From: Streptomyces sp. NBC_01408
GTDB lineage: Bacteria; Actinomycetota; Actinomycetes; Streptomycetales; Streptomycetaceae
DNA: 64,000 nt
Direction of reading: 5' to 3'
Assembly: GCF_026340255.1 (NCBI RefSeq)
Contig: NZ_JAPEPJ010000001.1
Coordinates: forward strand, 4,495,501-4,559,500
The notes under the pieces were generated by a model. The model searched no databases. It was not told the origin of the DNA and was given only the letters and a program-made list of their open reading frames with translations. This document shows, piece after piece, positions 8,738 to 17,693 of this stretch. The position numbers were made by a program, and so were the translations under genes. Each line of letters starts with the position of its first letter. Position 1 is the stretch's first letter.

Positions 8738-9658
8738 ATGCTTGAGGTACGCCATCTCCAGGTGCTGCGCTCCATCGCCCAAGAGGGCTCGCTCGCCGGA
8801 GCCGCCCGCGCACTGCACTACAGCCAGCCGACGATCACCCACCACCTGGCCGCCCTGGAAAGCCACTTCGGTGCCCGTCTCGTCCAGCGCGGACCCCGCG
8901 GCGCCGCGCTCACCGAGCTCGGGGAAGCCCTGCTGCCGCACGCCGAGGCCGTCCTCGAACGCCTGCGCCACGCCGAGCTGGAGGTGCGCGACCTCGCGGA
9001 GCGCGGCACGCGCACCGTCCACATCGGCACCTTCCCCACCGCGGGCGCCCTGCTGCTGGCACCCGCCGTCAAACGACTCCACCAGCAGGGCGTGCACATC
9101 TCCCTCACCGAAGGCGAACTCCCGCTGCTCCTAAGGGGACTGCGGGCCCGAGTGCTCCAGGCCGCCCTCGTCTTCTCCCAGCCCGGCGACCGACTCGACC
9201 TGGACGAAGATTTCGAGCTCCACCCCCTGCTGGCCGATCCGCTCCTCCTGGTCATGCCGGAGGACCACCCGTGCGCGGCCCTGGACCGGGTCCCCCTCAC
9301 CGAGCTGCGCGACACCGCGTGGGTGGGCGCCGCCGACCCGCACGACCCCTGCGACCGGGTGCTGGCCTGGGCCTGCGCCCAACAGGGCTTCGAACCCGTC
9401 CATGCCATGCGCACCGACGACTACGCGGTCGTCCAGGGCCTGGTGGCCGCCGGCACGGGCGTGGCCCTCATCCCGCGCCTCGCCCTCGGAGCTCCCCGCT
9501 CCGACCTCGTCGTGCGCCCGCTGGCCGGGCCGGACCTCGCCCGTGAGATCAGCGTGGCCGTACTGCGCTCCACCGCGGCCGGCAGCGCCCAGGAGCTGGT
9601 CGCGGCGCTGCTGGAACAGGCCGCGCTGGTCACGGACCGCTGGGCCCGCAGCGACTGA
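8738..9658 (+). CDS. LysR-family transcriptional regulator
   Basis: 306 residues. An N-terminal winged helix-turn-helix (LRSIAQEGSLAGAARALHYS followed by QPTITHHLAALE) precedes a periplasmic-binding-protein-like effector domain. The ATG at 8738 is chosen because it aligns with the usual LysR start. It is divergently transcribed from the basic amino acid decarboxylase gene, which makes that gene the likely target. The ligand is unknown. Confidence 0.88.
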   Translation: MLEVRHLQVLRSIAQEGSLAGAARALHYSQPTITHHLAALESHFGARLVQRGPRGAALTELGEALLPHAEAVLERLRHAELEVRDLAERGTRTVHIGTFPTAGALLLAPAVKRLHQQGVHISLTEGELPLLLRGLRARVLQAALVFSQPGDRLDLDEDFELHPLLADPLLLVMPEDHPCAALDRVPLTELRDTAWVGAADPHDPCDRVLAWACAQQGFEPVHAMRTDDYAVVQGLVAAGTGVALIPRLALGAPRSDLVVRPLAGPDLAREISVAVLRSTAAGSAQELVAALLEQAALVTDRWARSD

Positions 9659-9783
9659 GCGAGGTGGACCGGGAAGCCTGGGCCCGTGAGCGCGGGCGCG
9701 GGCCCGGCCGGCCAGGGCGGAGGTTGTCCACAGGTTCGGGCGGACGGAGCCGGGGTGTCGGCGGGTGCCGTTAGGCTTCGTGG

Positions 9784-11802
9784 ATGGCCCTTCCCGACGC
9801 TTCCCCCGAGATCTCCGATGCTCTGCAGGTGCTGCACCGCGTATTCGGTTACAGCTCCTTCCGCGGCGAGCAGCAGGAGATCATCGAGCAGGTCGTCGAC
9901 GGCGGCGACGCCCTCGTACTGATGCCGACCGGCGGCGGCAAGTCGCTCTGCTACCAGATCCCGGCGCTCGTCAGAGAAGGCACGGGCGTCGTGATCTCGC
10001 CGCTCATCGCGCTGATGCAGGACCAGGTGAACGCGCTCACCGCCCTCGGGGTGCGGGCCGGATTCCTCAATTCGACGCAGGACTCGTACGAGCGGCAGGC
10101 CGTCGAGCGGGCTTTCCTCGACGACGAGTTGGACCTGCTCTACCTGGCTCCCGAGCGGCTGCGCACCGAGAGCACACAGCGGCTGCTGGACCGGGGCAAG
10201 GTATCGCTCTTCGCGATCGACGAAGCCCACTGCGTCGCCCAGTGGGGCCACGACTTCCGGCCCGACTACCTCGCGCTGTCCATGCTGCACGAGCGCTGGC
10301 CGAAGGTGCCGCGGATCGCCCTGACCGCGACGGCCACCGAGGCCACCCACGCCGAGATCGTGGCGCGGCTGGGCCTGGAGGACGCCCGGCACTTCGTCGC
10401 CAGCTTCGACCGGCCCAACATCCAGTACCGCATCGCCGCGAAGAACAACCCGCTCAAGCAGCTGCTGGAGCTGATCCGGACCGAGCACGACGGGGACGCC
10501 GGAGTCGTCTACTGCCTCTCGCGGTCCTCGGTGGAGAAGACCGCGGCCTCCCTGGCGGAGCACGGCATCGACGCCGTGGCGTACCACGCCGGCATGGACG
10601 CCCGGACGCGTGCCGCGAACCAGGCGCGCTTCCTGCGGGAGGACGGGGTCGTGGTGGTGGCCACGATCGCCTTCGGCATGGGCATCGACAAGCCGGACGT
10701 GCGCTTCGTGGCACACCTCGACCTGCCGAAGTCGGTCGAGGGCTACTACCAGGAGACCGGCCGGGCCGGCCGTGACGGCGAGCCGGCCACGGCGTGGCTG
10801 GCGTACGGCCTGCAGGACGTGGTCCAGCAGCGCAAGCTCATCGAGGGCTCCGAGGGCGACGAGGCGCACCGCCGCTCCCTGGGCATGCACCTGGACGCCA
10901 TGCTCGCGCTGTGCGAGACGGTCGACTGCCGCCGTGTGCGGCTGCTGGCCTACTTCGGGCAGTCGGGCGAGCCCTGCGGCAACTGCGACACCTGCCTGAC
11001 ACCGGGCGAGTCCTGGGACGGGACGGTCGCGGCGCAGAAACTGCTGTCCACGGTGTGGAGGCTGGCGAAGGAACGGCGCCAGAAGTTCGGCGCCGGTCAG
11101 ATCATCGACATCCTTCAGGGCAAGAAGACGGCCAAGGTCATCCAGTTCGACCACGACGCCCTCTCGGTGTTCGGCGTCGGGTCGGACCTGGGCACCGCGG
11201 AGTGGCGCGGGGTCGTACGGCAGCTGCTGGCGCTGCGGCTGCTGGCGGTGGAGGGCGAGTACGGGACGCTCGTGCTGACGGACGAGAGCGGCGAGGTGCT
11301 GGGAGGGCGCCGCAGCGTCTTGATGCGCAAGGAGAAGGCGGCCGCCGCCCCGGCCCGGAAGGAGACCGGATCCCGCTCCGGGAAGGGCGCCCGGGTCCCC
11401 GTCGACCTGCCGGCCGGGGCCGAGCCGGTCTTCCTGGCCCTGCGCGCCTGGCGGGCCGCGACGGCGCGCGAGCAGGGCGTACCGGCGTACGTCGTCTTCC
11501 ACGACGCGACGCTGCGGGAGATCGCGACACGCCTGCCGGCCACGGTGGAGGAGCTGGCCGCCATCGGCGGAGTCGGCGAGGCCAAGCTCACCAAGTACGG
11601 CCAGGGCGTCCTCGACACCCTGGCGGAACGCGACCCGGCCGAGGCGACCGGACCCACCGAGCCCACGGAGCCAGCCCCTGCCGCGGCGCCCACCGAGCCC
11701 GCCCGGGCCGCGGCGCCCCCGGCGCGGCCCATGGCGTCGTCCGCCGACGAGCCACCCTTCGACCTGGACGAGCTGGACCCGCCCTGGGACGACTGGGAGT
11801 AG
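9784..11802 (+). CDS. recQ: ATP-dependent DNA helicase RecQ
   Basis: 672 residues. Walker A is [12 protein letters not shown] (about residues 45-56), the helicase box is DEAH (about 146-149), and motif VI is in [12 protein letters not shown]. The zinc site of the RecQ C-terminal domain is seen in CRRVR, CGNC and DTC (about 380-408). An RQC winged helix and an HRDC domain (about 535-620) follow. The last 50 residues are a Pro/Thr/Glu/Ala-rich tail ending in an acidic patch ([11 protein letters not shown]), which could bind a partner. RecQ unwinds DNA 3'-5' in recombination and fork repair. Monocistronic, ending at a hairpin. Confidence 0.96.
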   Translation: MALPDASPEISDALQVLHRVFGYSSFRGEQQEIIEQVVDGGDALVLMPTGGGKSLCYQIPALVREGTGVVISPLIALMQDQVNALTALGVRAGFLNSTQDSYERQAVERAFLDDELDLLYLAPERLRTESTQRLLDRGKVSLFAIDEAHCVAQWGHDFRPDYLALSMLHERWPKVPRIALTATATEATHAEIVARLGLEDARHFVASFDRPNIQYRIAAKNNPLKQLLELIRTEHDGDAGVVYCLSRSSVEKTAASLAEHGIDAVAYHAGMDARTRAANQARFLREDGVVVVATIAFGMGIDKPDVRFVAHLDLPKSVEGYYQETGRAGRDGEPATAWLAYGLQDVVQQRKLIEGSEGDEAHRRSLGMHLDAMLALCETVDCRRVRLLAYFGQSGEPCGNCDTCLTPGESWDGTVAAQKLLSTVWRLAKERRQKFGAGQIIDILQGKKTAKVIQFDHDALSVFGVGSDLGTAEWRGVVRQLLALRLLAVEGEYGTLVLTDESGEVLGGRRSVLMRKEKAAAAPARKETGSRSGKGARVPVDLPAGAEPVFLALRAWRAATAREQGVPAYVVFHDATLREIATRLPATVEELAAIGGVGEAKLTKYGQGVLDTLAERDPAEATGPTEPTEPAPAAAPTEPARAAAPPARPMASSADEPPFDLDELDPPWDDWE

Positions 11803-11815
11803 CCGCTCCCGGCCC

Positions 11816-11849
11816 TCCGTCCCGCCGGTCCCGGGCCCGGCGGGACGGA
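11816..11849. terminator. Bidirectional hairpin terminator after recQ
   Basis: A perfect 13-bp stem (11816-11828 with 11837-11849) with an 8-nt loop lies between the convergent recQ and the thioredoxin-like gene, followed by a short A run on the + strand. Confidence 0.75.
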
Positions 11850-11878
11850 AACCGGACGGGGCACGCGGCGGATCCTGG

Positions 11879-12184
11879 TCACTCGCGGGTCAGTGCCTGG
11901 CGCAGTTGGTCGAGGCCGGGGAGGCCCGCCAGGCCATCCGGTGTCCGGTACACCCGGCACGCCAGCCCGGACGGGCGCCCGGCCTCGGCGAACGGGTCAC
12001 GTCCGCCGATCAGGAAGGTCGGCGACCCCGTGAAGCCGAGCCGTTCGGCCTCGCCCTGGCCGGTGACCACGCGCGTGGTGACCGTGACGCCGTGCAGGCC
12101 GACGTCATCGAGCGCCTGCCGCAACAGCTCGGCCGCGGGCCGGGTGTGCGGACAGTCGGGTACGACGAGGATCTCGATCTCCAT
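11879..12184 (-). CDS. Small thioredoxin-fold family protein
   Basis: 101 residues from the ATG at 12184. It begins with a beta strand and the motif VPDCPHT, a single-cysteine redox site of the small thioredoxin-like family, and continues with the cis-Pro loop TGSPTFLIGGRDPFA and a conserved GLACRVYR. Such proteins are annotated as thioredoxin or alkylmercury-lyase-like family members; the partner is unknown. No operon partner is visible, because the region upstream holds only gene fragments. Confidence 0.65.
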   Translation of the reverse strand: MEIEILVVPDCPHTRPAAELLRQALDDVGLHGVTVTTRVVTGQGEAERLGFTGSPTFLIGGRDPFAEAGRPSGLACRVYRTPDGLAGLPGLDQLRQALTRE

Positions 12185-12299
12185 GGCCCCAGCATGGCGC
12201 GTCGTCCACGGCCGGGCACCACCGGCTGTGGAGCCTCGGGGTCGCACGGCCGTTGCTCAGCCTGACCAGCTGGCCATCTCGTCCATGGGCGGACCGGAC

Positions 12300-12418
12300 G
12301 TCTCCAGGCCGGGCAGCAGCGGTGACGGCCAGGGCGCCGTACGCGAGGAGGCCGAATCCCGCCCAGGTGAGGAGGTAGCCGCTGACGAACCCGGCGATCC
12401 GCAGGGCGCGGACAGGGC
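12300..12418 (-). pseudogene. Fragment of a DUF2182-type metal-binding membrane protein
   Basis: On the minus strand a short frame reads VRALRIAGFVSGYLLTWAGF followed by GLLAYGALAV, which closely resembles the central helix of DUF2182 membrane proteins. No start codon, upstream helices or downstream domain remain. The match stops abruptly at the point where the DUF899 remnant begins on the other strand, so this is a deletion fragment. Confidence 0.5.
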
Positions 12419-12904
12419 CGATGCACGGTCTGCTCCTCGATCGCGGACACCCTCGATCCCAACGTGGTCCACCTCAAGGCCCGCGACGTGACCCTGATCT
12501 GCTGCTCGCGCGCGCCGATCGACAAGCTCCTTGCCTACCGGCAGCGGATGGGCTGGAGCTTCAACTGGGTCTCCACCGTCGGCGGAGACTTCAACCGGGA
12601 CCTCGGCTTCCTGAACACCGAGGAGGAGTTGAGGCCGTTCCTCGAGGGCGAGGTGCCGTCGATCGAGCGTCAGATGGCGGAGTTGTCCGGCACCGACGTG
12701 CTCGGGTACGTCACCGAGGCGCCCGGGCTGAGCTCTTACGCGCTCTCGGACGGCACCGTCTATCGGACGTACGTCACCACAGCGCGCGGCCTCGAGCCTG
12801 CCATGGCCTACTACGGCCTCCTGGACCGCGCGCCGATGGGGCGCCACGAGGACGACGAGCAGTTCTACTGGCTGCGCCGCCACGACGAGTACGGGATGAG
12901 GTGA
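12419..12904 (+). pseudogene. 5'-truncated DUF899-family dithiol-disulfide oxidoreductase-like gene
   Basis: The frame is open only from 12386. From about 12422 it reads CTVCSSIADTL, then HLKARDVTLICCSRAPIDKL and RMGWSFNWVS, the core of the DUF899 thioredoxin-like family including its CxxC-type site. It continues through DFNRDLGF to a normal C-terminal part. Full-length members start about 60-80 residues earlier, and that part is missing. A GTG at 12464 could start a 146-residue product lacking the cysteine pair. The upstream DNA is an unrelated gene fragment on the opposite strand, so the gene is probably dead. Confidence 0.65.
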
Positions 12905-12967
12905 GCGGCGAGCCGCCGAACCACTGATGCGCCGGCTCTGCCGAAGCCGAACGCCGGCGATTCTTCC

Positions 12968-13348
12968 TCAGGCGTCGAAGCGTTGGCGGGAGGCGTCGAT
13001 GTGACCGAGATACCGGTGGGTCCAGTCGCACAGCCCGTCGATCGTCACCCGCAGGGCCTGGCCCGGCTCGGTGAGGGTGTATTCGACCCGCGGCGGTACG
13101 ACGGGGTGCACCGTCCGCTCGATCAGACCGTAGCGCTCCAGCATGCGCAGGTTCTGGGTGAGCATCTTGTGGCTGATGCCCTCGATCTCGCCCCGCACCT
13201 CGCTGAAACGCAGGGTGCGTTCCCCCAGGGCCTCGATGATCAGGAGCGCCCACTTGTTGGCGACGTCCGAGAAGATCTCCCGCGCCAGGGAGTCCGCGCG
13301 CCTGAGGTCCGCGTCCTCGGGCGAGCCGCTGTACTGCTTGGTCACCAT
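12968..13348 (-). CDS. HxlR-family winged-helix transcriptional regulator
   Basis: 126 residues. It shows the HxlR core: IFSDVANKWALLIIEALGE, RFSEVRGEIEGISHKMLTQN (recognition region) and LRMLERYGLIERTVHP. The usual regulatory Cys near the N-terminus (often CP) is absent, so redox sensing is unlikely. It lies 142 bp downstream of the SDR gene on the same strand, which may be its target or operon partner. Confidence 0.88.
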   Translation of the reverse strand: MVTKQYSGSPEDADLRRADSLAREIFSDVANKWALLIIEALGERTLRFSEVRGEIEGISHKMLTQNLRMLERYGLIERTVHPVVPPRVEYTLTEPGQALRVTIDGLCDWTHRYLGHIDASRQRFDA

Positions 13349-13490
13349 CAGGTTCCCCAGTCACCGAAGAGTGCGTTCTTCCATGTCAGCGGCCACTCTC
13401 CTACGGTTTCCGAGTAACCACAAGAGAGCGACCTCCGTGCGGCCCTCACAGCACACGGAGGCGGACAGTAAGGCCATCACCCTGGTGATT

Positions 13491-14186
13491 TCACCAGGCG
13501 ACCGGTCCGGTCTTGTCGAAGAAGCCGCCGGTGGGGCCGTGGGCTCCGATGGAGGCCATGCGGACGATGATCTCCGCGCCCTCCTCGACGCTGTTGGTGC
13601 CCTGGTGGTCGTTGAGGTCCGTGGCGGTGTAACCGGGGTCGACGGCGTTGAAGCGGATGGCGGGGTACGCCTTGGCGTACTGCGAGGTGACCATGACCAG
13701 GGCCGTCTTGGAGGAGTTGTAGTCCAGCAGAGCCACGTGGAACTCGATGCGGCTCGGGTCGGCGGTAGCCGCCGGCGAGCCCAGGCCGCTGCCGACGTTG
13801 ACGACGACCGGGGCGTCACCTGCCTCCAGGAGCGGCAGGAAGGCGTGCGTGACGCGCACGACGCCGAAGACGTTCGTGTCGTACGTGGTCCGCATGTCTG
13901 CCCCGGTGACCTCGCCGACCGGCTTGCCCGCGCCGCCGATCCCGGCGTTGTTGACCAGGACGTCGAGGCGGCCGGCGTCCTCGCGGACGAATTCCGCGGC
14001 GGCCTTGACGGAGTCCTCCTCGGTTACGTCGATCCGGACGAAGCGGGCGCCGAGCTCCGTGGCCGCCGCCTGACCGCGCCGGGCATCGCGTGCCCCGACG
14101 TAGACGGTGTGCCCGGCCTCGATCAGGCGCCGGGCCGTCTCGTATCCGAGTCCCTTGTTCGCTCCGGTGATCAGTGTGGTGGTCAT
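13491..14186 (-). CDS. Short-chain dehydrogenase/reductase (SDR)
   Basis: 231 residues, the classical SDR size. TGANKGLG (residues 7-14) is the NAD(P) site, NNAG (about 87-90) the structural motif, a Ser in VNVGSGLG and YNSSK the catalytic Ser-Tyr-Lys group, followed by DPGYTATDLN. Basic residues after strand 2 (GARDARRG) suggest NADPH. The substrate is unknown. It is divergent from an MmyB-type regulator, a pairing that suggests control by that protein. Confidence 0.9.
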   Translation of the reverse strand: MTTTLITGANKGLGYETARRLIEAGHTVYVGARDARRGQAAATELGARFVRIDVTEEDSVKAAAEFVREDAGRLDVLVNNAGIGGAGKPVGEVTGADMRTTYDTNVFGVVRVTHAFLPLLEAGDAPVVVNVGSGLGSPAATADPSRIEFHVALLDYNSSKTALVMVTSQYAKAYPAIRFNAVDPGYTATDLNDHQGTNSVEEGAEIIVRMASIGAHGPTGGFFDKTGPVAW

Positions 14187-14328
14187 GTGCTCGCTCCGGT
14201 GATCGGCGGGTCAGTGGGTCGGTGGTGCCTCCACTCTGGTCGGACCGGGGACGGACAGGCAGTGCCCGCCGTTGCCTGTGGACTGCCAGTACCAGGCTGT
14301 CCGGGCGGGGCCGCCGGATACTGGGGGA

Positions 14329-15171
14329 GTGAGTGAATCCAGGGAACTCGGCAGGGCATTGCGCGGCTGGCGCGACCGCGTGGCCCCCGCCGCGGTCGGA
14401 CTTCCCGCCGGTGGGGTGCGGCGCGCCGCCGGACTGCGACGTGAGGAACTGGCGCAGCTCGCCTGCCTGTCGGTGGACTACGTCGTCCGCCTGGAACAAG
14501 GCCGGGCCACCTCCCCCTCCCCGCAGGTCCTGGCCGCGCTGGCGCGCGCCCTGCGGCTGTCGCCGGCCGAGCGCGAGCACCTGTACCTGCTCGCGGGCCA
14601 GGCTCCGCCGGCCCCCGGGCAGCTGTCGGCCCACCTCCCCGCAGGGGTCCGAAGGCTGATCGACCAGCTGGACGGCACACCGCTCAGCGTCTACGACGCG
14701 GCCTGGAACCTGACACTGTGGAACCCGCTGTGGGCCGCCCTGTTCGGGGACCCGTCCGCTCAGCGCGGACGTGAACGCAACATCGTCTGGCGCCACTTCA
14801 ACGGCCTGCCCAGCCGGGTCAGCCACACCCCCGGGCAGGAAGCCCGGTTCGAGGCGGCCACGGTCGCCGACCTCAGAGCAGCCACCGCCCGCTACCCCGC
14901 CGATAACGGCCTGCGCTCCCTGATCAATGACCTGCGGAGCCACAGCACCGACTTCGCGCGCCTCTGGGACACCGGGATCGTGGGCGTCCACGACACCGAC
15001 ACCAAGACCGTCCACCACCCCGACGCCGGCACACTCACCCTCGACTGCGACGTCCTCATGGTCCCCGGCAGCGATCTGCGCATCGTCGCCTACACCGCCG
15101 CCCCCGGCACCGACACCGCCGACCGGCTGAGGCTCCTCCACGTCATCGGCACCCAGGCCATGGCCGAGTAA
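14329..15171 (+). CDS. MmyB-type helix-turn-helix regulator
   Basis: 280 residues from the GTG at 14329; the GGGGGA just upstream sits very close to it, and upstream in-frame codons lack a ribosome site. An N-terminal Xre-type helix-turn-helix (RREELAQLACLSVDYVVRLE, then QGR) is followed by the MmyB ligand-binding PAS-like domain (YDAAWNLTLWNPLWAALFGD). Members commonly sit divergent from an oxidoreductase they control, here the SDR gene 142 bp away. Confidence 0.88.
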   Translation: MSESRELGRALRGWRDRVAPAAVGLPAGGVRRAAGLRREELAQLACLSVDYVVRLEQGRATSPSPQVLAALARALRLSPAEREHLYLLAGQAPPAPGQLSAHLPAGVRRLIDQLDGTPLSVYDAAWNLTLWNPLWAALFGDPSAQRGRERNIVWRHFNGLPSRVSHTPGQEARFEAATVADLRAATARYPADNGLRSLINDLRSHSTDFARLWDTGIVGVHDTDTKTVHHPDAGTLTLDCDVLMVPGSDLRIVAYTAAPGTDTADRLRLLHVIGTQAMAE

Positions 15172-15207
15172 TGGCCGAGTAGGGGCGGTCGTGGCGCTGC
15201 GGACCGT

Positions 15208-15672
15208 TCACTCGCCGAGGGCCTCCGCCATCCGGTCCAGGTCTTCGAGGAGGGCGTCGACGCGTTTCGGCGGGACGGCGTCGGTCATCCGCCGGTCGAT
15301 GGCGTAGACGGCGGAGCGCGCCGCGGCCAGGCGCCGGTGGCCCTCCTCTGTGAGATGGGTGGGCAGGGCGCGGCCGCGTTCGGTGGTGGCCGCGCGGGTG
15401 ATGAGGCCGGTGTCCTGCAGGCCGCGCAGGACGACGTTCATGGACTGCCGGGTGACGAAGGTGCCGCGGGCGAGTTCGGCGTTGGACAGCCCGGGCTGCT
15501 GGTCGAGCAGTTCGAGGCAGGCGTACTGCGGCACGGTCAGGCCGTACTCGCGCAAGGCCTTGTCCATCGCGCCGCGCAGGGCGGCGGCGGCACGCTTGAG
15601 GCGGTAGCCCAAGCGCTCGGTCACGTCGCCGGTCGGGGCGGAGGCGGAGATGGAGGTCGGCCGATCAGTCAT
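15208..15672 (-). CDS. MarR-family transcriptional regulator
   Basis: 154 residues from the ATG at 15672. The MarR winged helix is visible (LTVPQYACLELLDQQPGLSN, ELARGTFVTRQSMNVVLRGL, LITRAATTERGRALP). It has no good ribosome site; the start may be leaderless or lie at the upstream in-frame position near 15714. Two matching palindromes in the divergent spacer, one overlapping this start codon, make autoregulation and repression of the glyoxalase-family gene likely. Confidence 0.87.
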   Translation of the reverse strand: MTDRPTSISASAPTGDVTERLGYRLKRAAAALRGAMDKALREYGLTVPQYACLELLDQQPGLSNAELARGTFVTRQSMNVVLRGLQDTGLITRAATTERGRALPTHLTEEGHRRLAAARSAVYAIDRRMTDAVPPKRVDALLEDLDRMAEALGE

Positions 15673-15733
15673 GTCAGGAGTTTGACATAGATGGACCGGA
15701 GTGCCTAACGTCACCTATGTCAAAGTCCTGACA
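15672..15733. promoter_or_regulatory. Twin MarR operators and overlapping promoter
   Basis: Two copies of the dyad TGTCA-N6-TGACA lie at 15672-15687 and 15718-15733, in opposite orientation and 46 bp apart centre to centre; the surrounding 20 bp match with one difference. The TTGACA inside the first copy (15682-15687) could be a -35 box for the + strand gene, with TAACGT 18 nt on as -10. Bound repressor would then cover both the -35 region and the transcription start. Confidence 0.75.
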
Positions 15734-15757
15734 TTGAAACGCGCCTGAGGAGCTCCC

Positions 15758-16141
15758 ATGACCACCACCACGACCGTTTCCGTCACCGGACCGGACTTCA
15801 TCTCACTGCAGGTGCGTGACGTCGACGCGGCCGCCGCCTTCTACGAGACCCACCTCGGACTGCGCCGGGCGCCGGCCTCGCCCCCCGGCGCCGTGGTGTT
15901 CAGCACCGAGCCGGTCGCATTCGCCGTCCGTGAACCCCTGCCGGGCGTGAACCTCGACGGCGTGGAACGCCCCGGCGTCGGCGTTGCCCTGTGGTTCGGG
16001 ACCAGCGACGCCCAAGCCCTGCATGACCGCCTCCAGGCTGCCGGGATCCCCATCGTCAGGGAGCCGGAGGACGGCCCGTTCGGCCGGATGTTCACCTTCA
16101 TCGGCCCCGAGGGCTACGCGATCACCGCCCACGGGAACTGA
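15758..16141 (+). CDS. Glyoxalase/bleomycin resistance (VOC) family protein
   Basis: 127 residues, preceded by GAGGAG. It has the beta-alpha-beta-beta-beta VOC halves: ISLQVRDVDAAAAFYETHLG at the start, and GVALWFGTSDAQALHDRLQA with FIGPEGYAITAHG in the second half. Such proteins bind a metal and act as small dioxygenases, isomerases or drug binders. Control by the divergent MarR protein through the twin operators suggests induction by a small toxic compound. Confidence 0.82.
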   Translation: MTTTTTVSVTGPDFISLQVRDVDAAAAFYETHLGLRRAPASPPGAVVFSTEPVAFAVREPLPGVNLDGVERPGVGVALWFGTSDAQALHDRLQAAGIPIVREPEDGPFGRMFTFIGPEGYAITAHGN

Positions 16142-16199
16142 CCGTGTGCGCGCCCCGCCGGGTATCACGACACTGGTGAGGACCAAGCCGTGCGTGTGG

Positions 16200-16229
16200 C
16201 CTTCCCCGCCGCCGACGGGGCTCGGAAGG
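16200..16229. terminator. Possible bidirectional terminator between glyoxalase-family and deiminase genes
   Basis: CCTTCCCCG pairs with CGGGG-CTC-GGAAGG across a 7-nt loop, with a 3-nt bulge, between two convergent genes. Confidence 0.4.
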
Positions 16230-16241
16230 TGAGTTCCGCCG

Positions 16242-17411
16242 TTACGCGGTGGGCCTGCCGGGCTGGTCGTGGGTGGAGCAGTGGATGCCGCCGCCGCCCG
16301 AGGCGATGGTGTCGATCTTGGCCAGCACGATGTCCCGCTTGGGGAAGTGCTCCTGCAGGATCCCGCGTGCACGGTCGTCGGCCTTCGAGTCGCCGAAGCG
16401 GGGCATGAACACGGCGTCGTTGGCGACGTAGAAGTTGGCGTACGTCGATACGAAGTCGTCGCCGTGGCCTGTGATCTTGTCCAGGTCGGGCTGCGGCAGA
16501 TCGATGACCTCCAGGCGCCGTCCCCTGGCGTCGGTCGCCTTGGTGAGAACGGATTTCGCCTGGTCGGCCGAGCGGGACCAGGAGTCGGCGGGCATACCGG
16601 GGGACGCCTTGTCCAGGAGGACCACACCGGGCGCCGTGAATCGCACGAGGCTGTCCACGTGGGCGTCGGTGATGTCCTCGCCGCGCACCCCGGCCAGCCA
16701 GATCACCTTCTCGACGCCCAGGGTCTGCTTGAGTTCGGCTTCGATCTGGTCCCGGTTCTTCCCGCGGTTGCGGTTGTCGTTGACGATCGAGCTCTCCGTG
16801 ATCAGGAGGGTGCCCTCGCCGTCGGTCTCGAAGGAGCCTCCCTCGGCCACGAGCGGCGCCTGGGTGCGGGGGACCCCGTACTTCTGCAGCAGGGTGCGGC
16901 CGACCTGGGCGTCGTTCTTGTGCTCCTGCTTGTTTCCCCAGCCGTTGAAGTTGAAGTCGACGCCGATCACCTTGCCGCCCTCCTCCACGAACACCGGCAC
17001 GGTGTCACGGGCCCACAGGTCGTCGACCTCCACGGGGATGACCTCGACCTCGGAGCCGCACGCCTTCTGGGCCGCGGCCTGCTGATCGGGCCTGGCCATC
17101 AGCACGACGTGCTCGTACTCCGCGATCGCCCGTGCCGCACGGGCGATGTCCTCCCGAACGTAGGGCAGGTCTTCCTCCCAGACGGACTTCAGGGAGGGCC
17201 AGGACATGAACGTGCGCGTGTGGCTTTCCCACTCGGCGCCCAGCCTCCGGGCTCCGGCCGGCTTGGGGGCCTGGCCGGTGGCGGTGACGGTGGCGGAGGC
17301 CCCGGGCTGCCCGGCCCCACCGGGGCCGCACGCAGAGGCGCCGAGGGCGAGCATGCCGAAACCGGCGAACGTGCGAAGGGCCGTACGGCGGGAGGGGGGA
17401 AGTTCGGACAC
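16242..17411 (-). CDS. Exported agmatine deiminase-family protein (Tat lipoprotein)
   Basis: 389 residues from a GTG preceded by GGAG. The N-terminus SRRTALRTFAGFGMLALGASAC combines a twin-arginine signal with a lipobox, so the enzyme should be anchored outside the membrane. The deiminase fold is marked by DDLWARDT, FNFNGWG, EGGSFETDGEGT, NDNRNRG, TDAHVD and the catalytic-Cys loop GGGGIHCSTH. Canonical agmatine deiminases have GHVD where this has AHVD, and NRNPG where this has NRNRG, so the substrate may be another guanidino compound. It is oriented away from the TetR and urease genes; a TetR-type palindrome lies about 180 bp upstream and could place it in the same regulon. Confidence 0.82.
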   Translation of the reverse strand: MSELPPSRRTALRTFAGFGMLALGASACGPGGAGQPGASATVTATGQAPKPAGARRLGAEWESHTRTFMSWPSLKSVWEEDLPYVREDIARAARAIAEYEHVVLMARPDQQAAAQKACGSEVEVIPVEVDDLWARDTVPVFVEEGGKVIGVDFNFNGWGNKQEHKNDAQVGRTLLQKYGVPRTQAPLVAEGGSFETDGEGTLLITESSIVNDNRNRGKNRDQIEAELKQTLGVEKVIWLAGVRGEDITDAHVDSLVRFTAPGVVLLDKASPGMPADSWSRSADQAKSVLTKATDARGRRLEVIDLPQPDLDKITGHGDDFVSTYANFYVANDAVFMPRFGDSKADDRARGILQEHFPKRDIVLAKIDTIASGGGGIHCSTHDQPGRPTA

Positions 17412-17589
17412 GGTTGACTCCGATCATGAACTGGCGGGACGAAGCTATCCGGCGGCGATGAGCATCGCGGGGACGCATGGCGCAGGGATCGCAGCCTGGG
17501 CCTGGCTGGAGCACAGGGCGTCGGTACACCGTGTGCGGGGGGCCGGACCAGCCAAAGGCGGGTGGGGCGCCATATCGCCACTCTCGCAC

Positions 17590-17607
17590 TGACTGAAGTT
17601 TCAGTCA
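17590..17607. promoter_or_regulatory. TetR-type operator 1 with embedded -35, upstream of exported deiminase
   Basis: TGACTGAA-GT-TTCAGTCA is a perfect palindrome. On the minus strand TTGACT begins at its edge, and 17 nt further is GAGAGT, a plausible -35/-10 pair reading toward the deiminase gene. The transcript would have a leader of about 160 nt. Confidence 0.75.
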
Positions 17608-17693
17608 ATTTGGATGGTGCGTTGATCTGGAAGCGGGCGCCCTGTCGGCGAGAGGCATGGGGAGGCGTGGAGCGGCATGGGTCGGCAGGGGCG

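Noticed and set aside
7187..9658. An 823-codon + strand frame covering the decarboxylase and running into LysR
   Set aside because: The first 500 codons are antisense to a clear PLP decarboxylase; only the part from 8738 (LysR) is real.
9421..11502. A long minus-strand frame opposite recQ
   Set aside because: RecQ on the + strand has all helicase motifs; the antisense frame has none.
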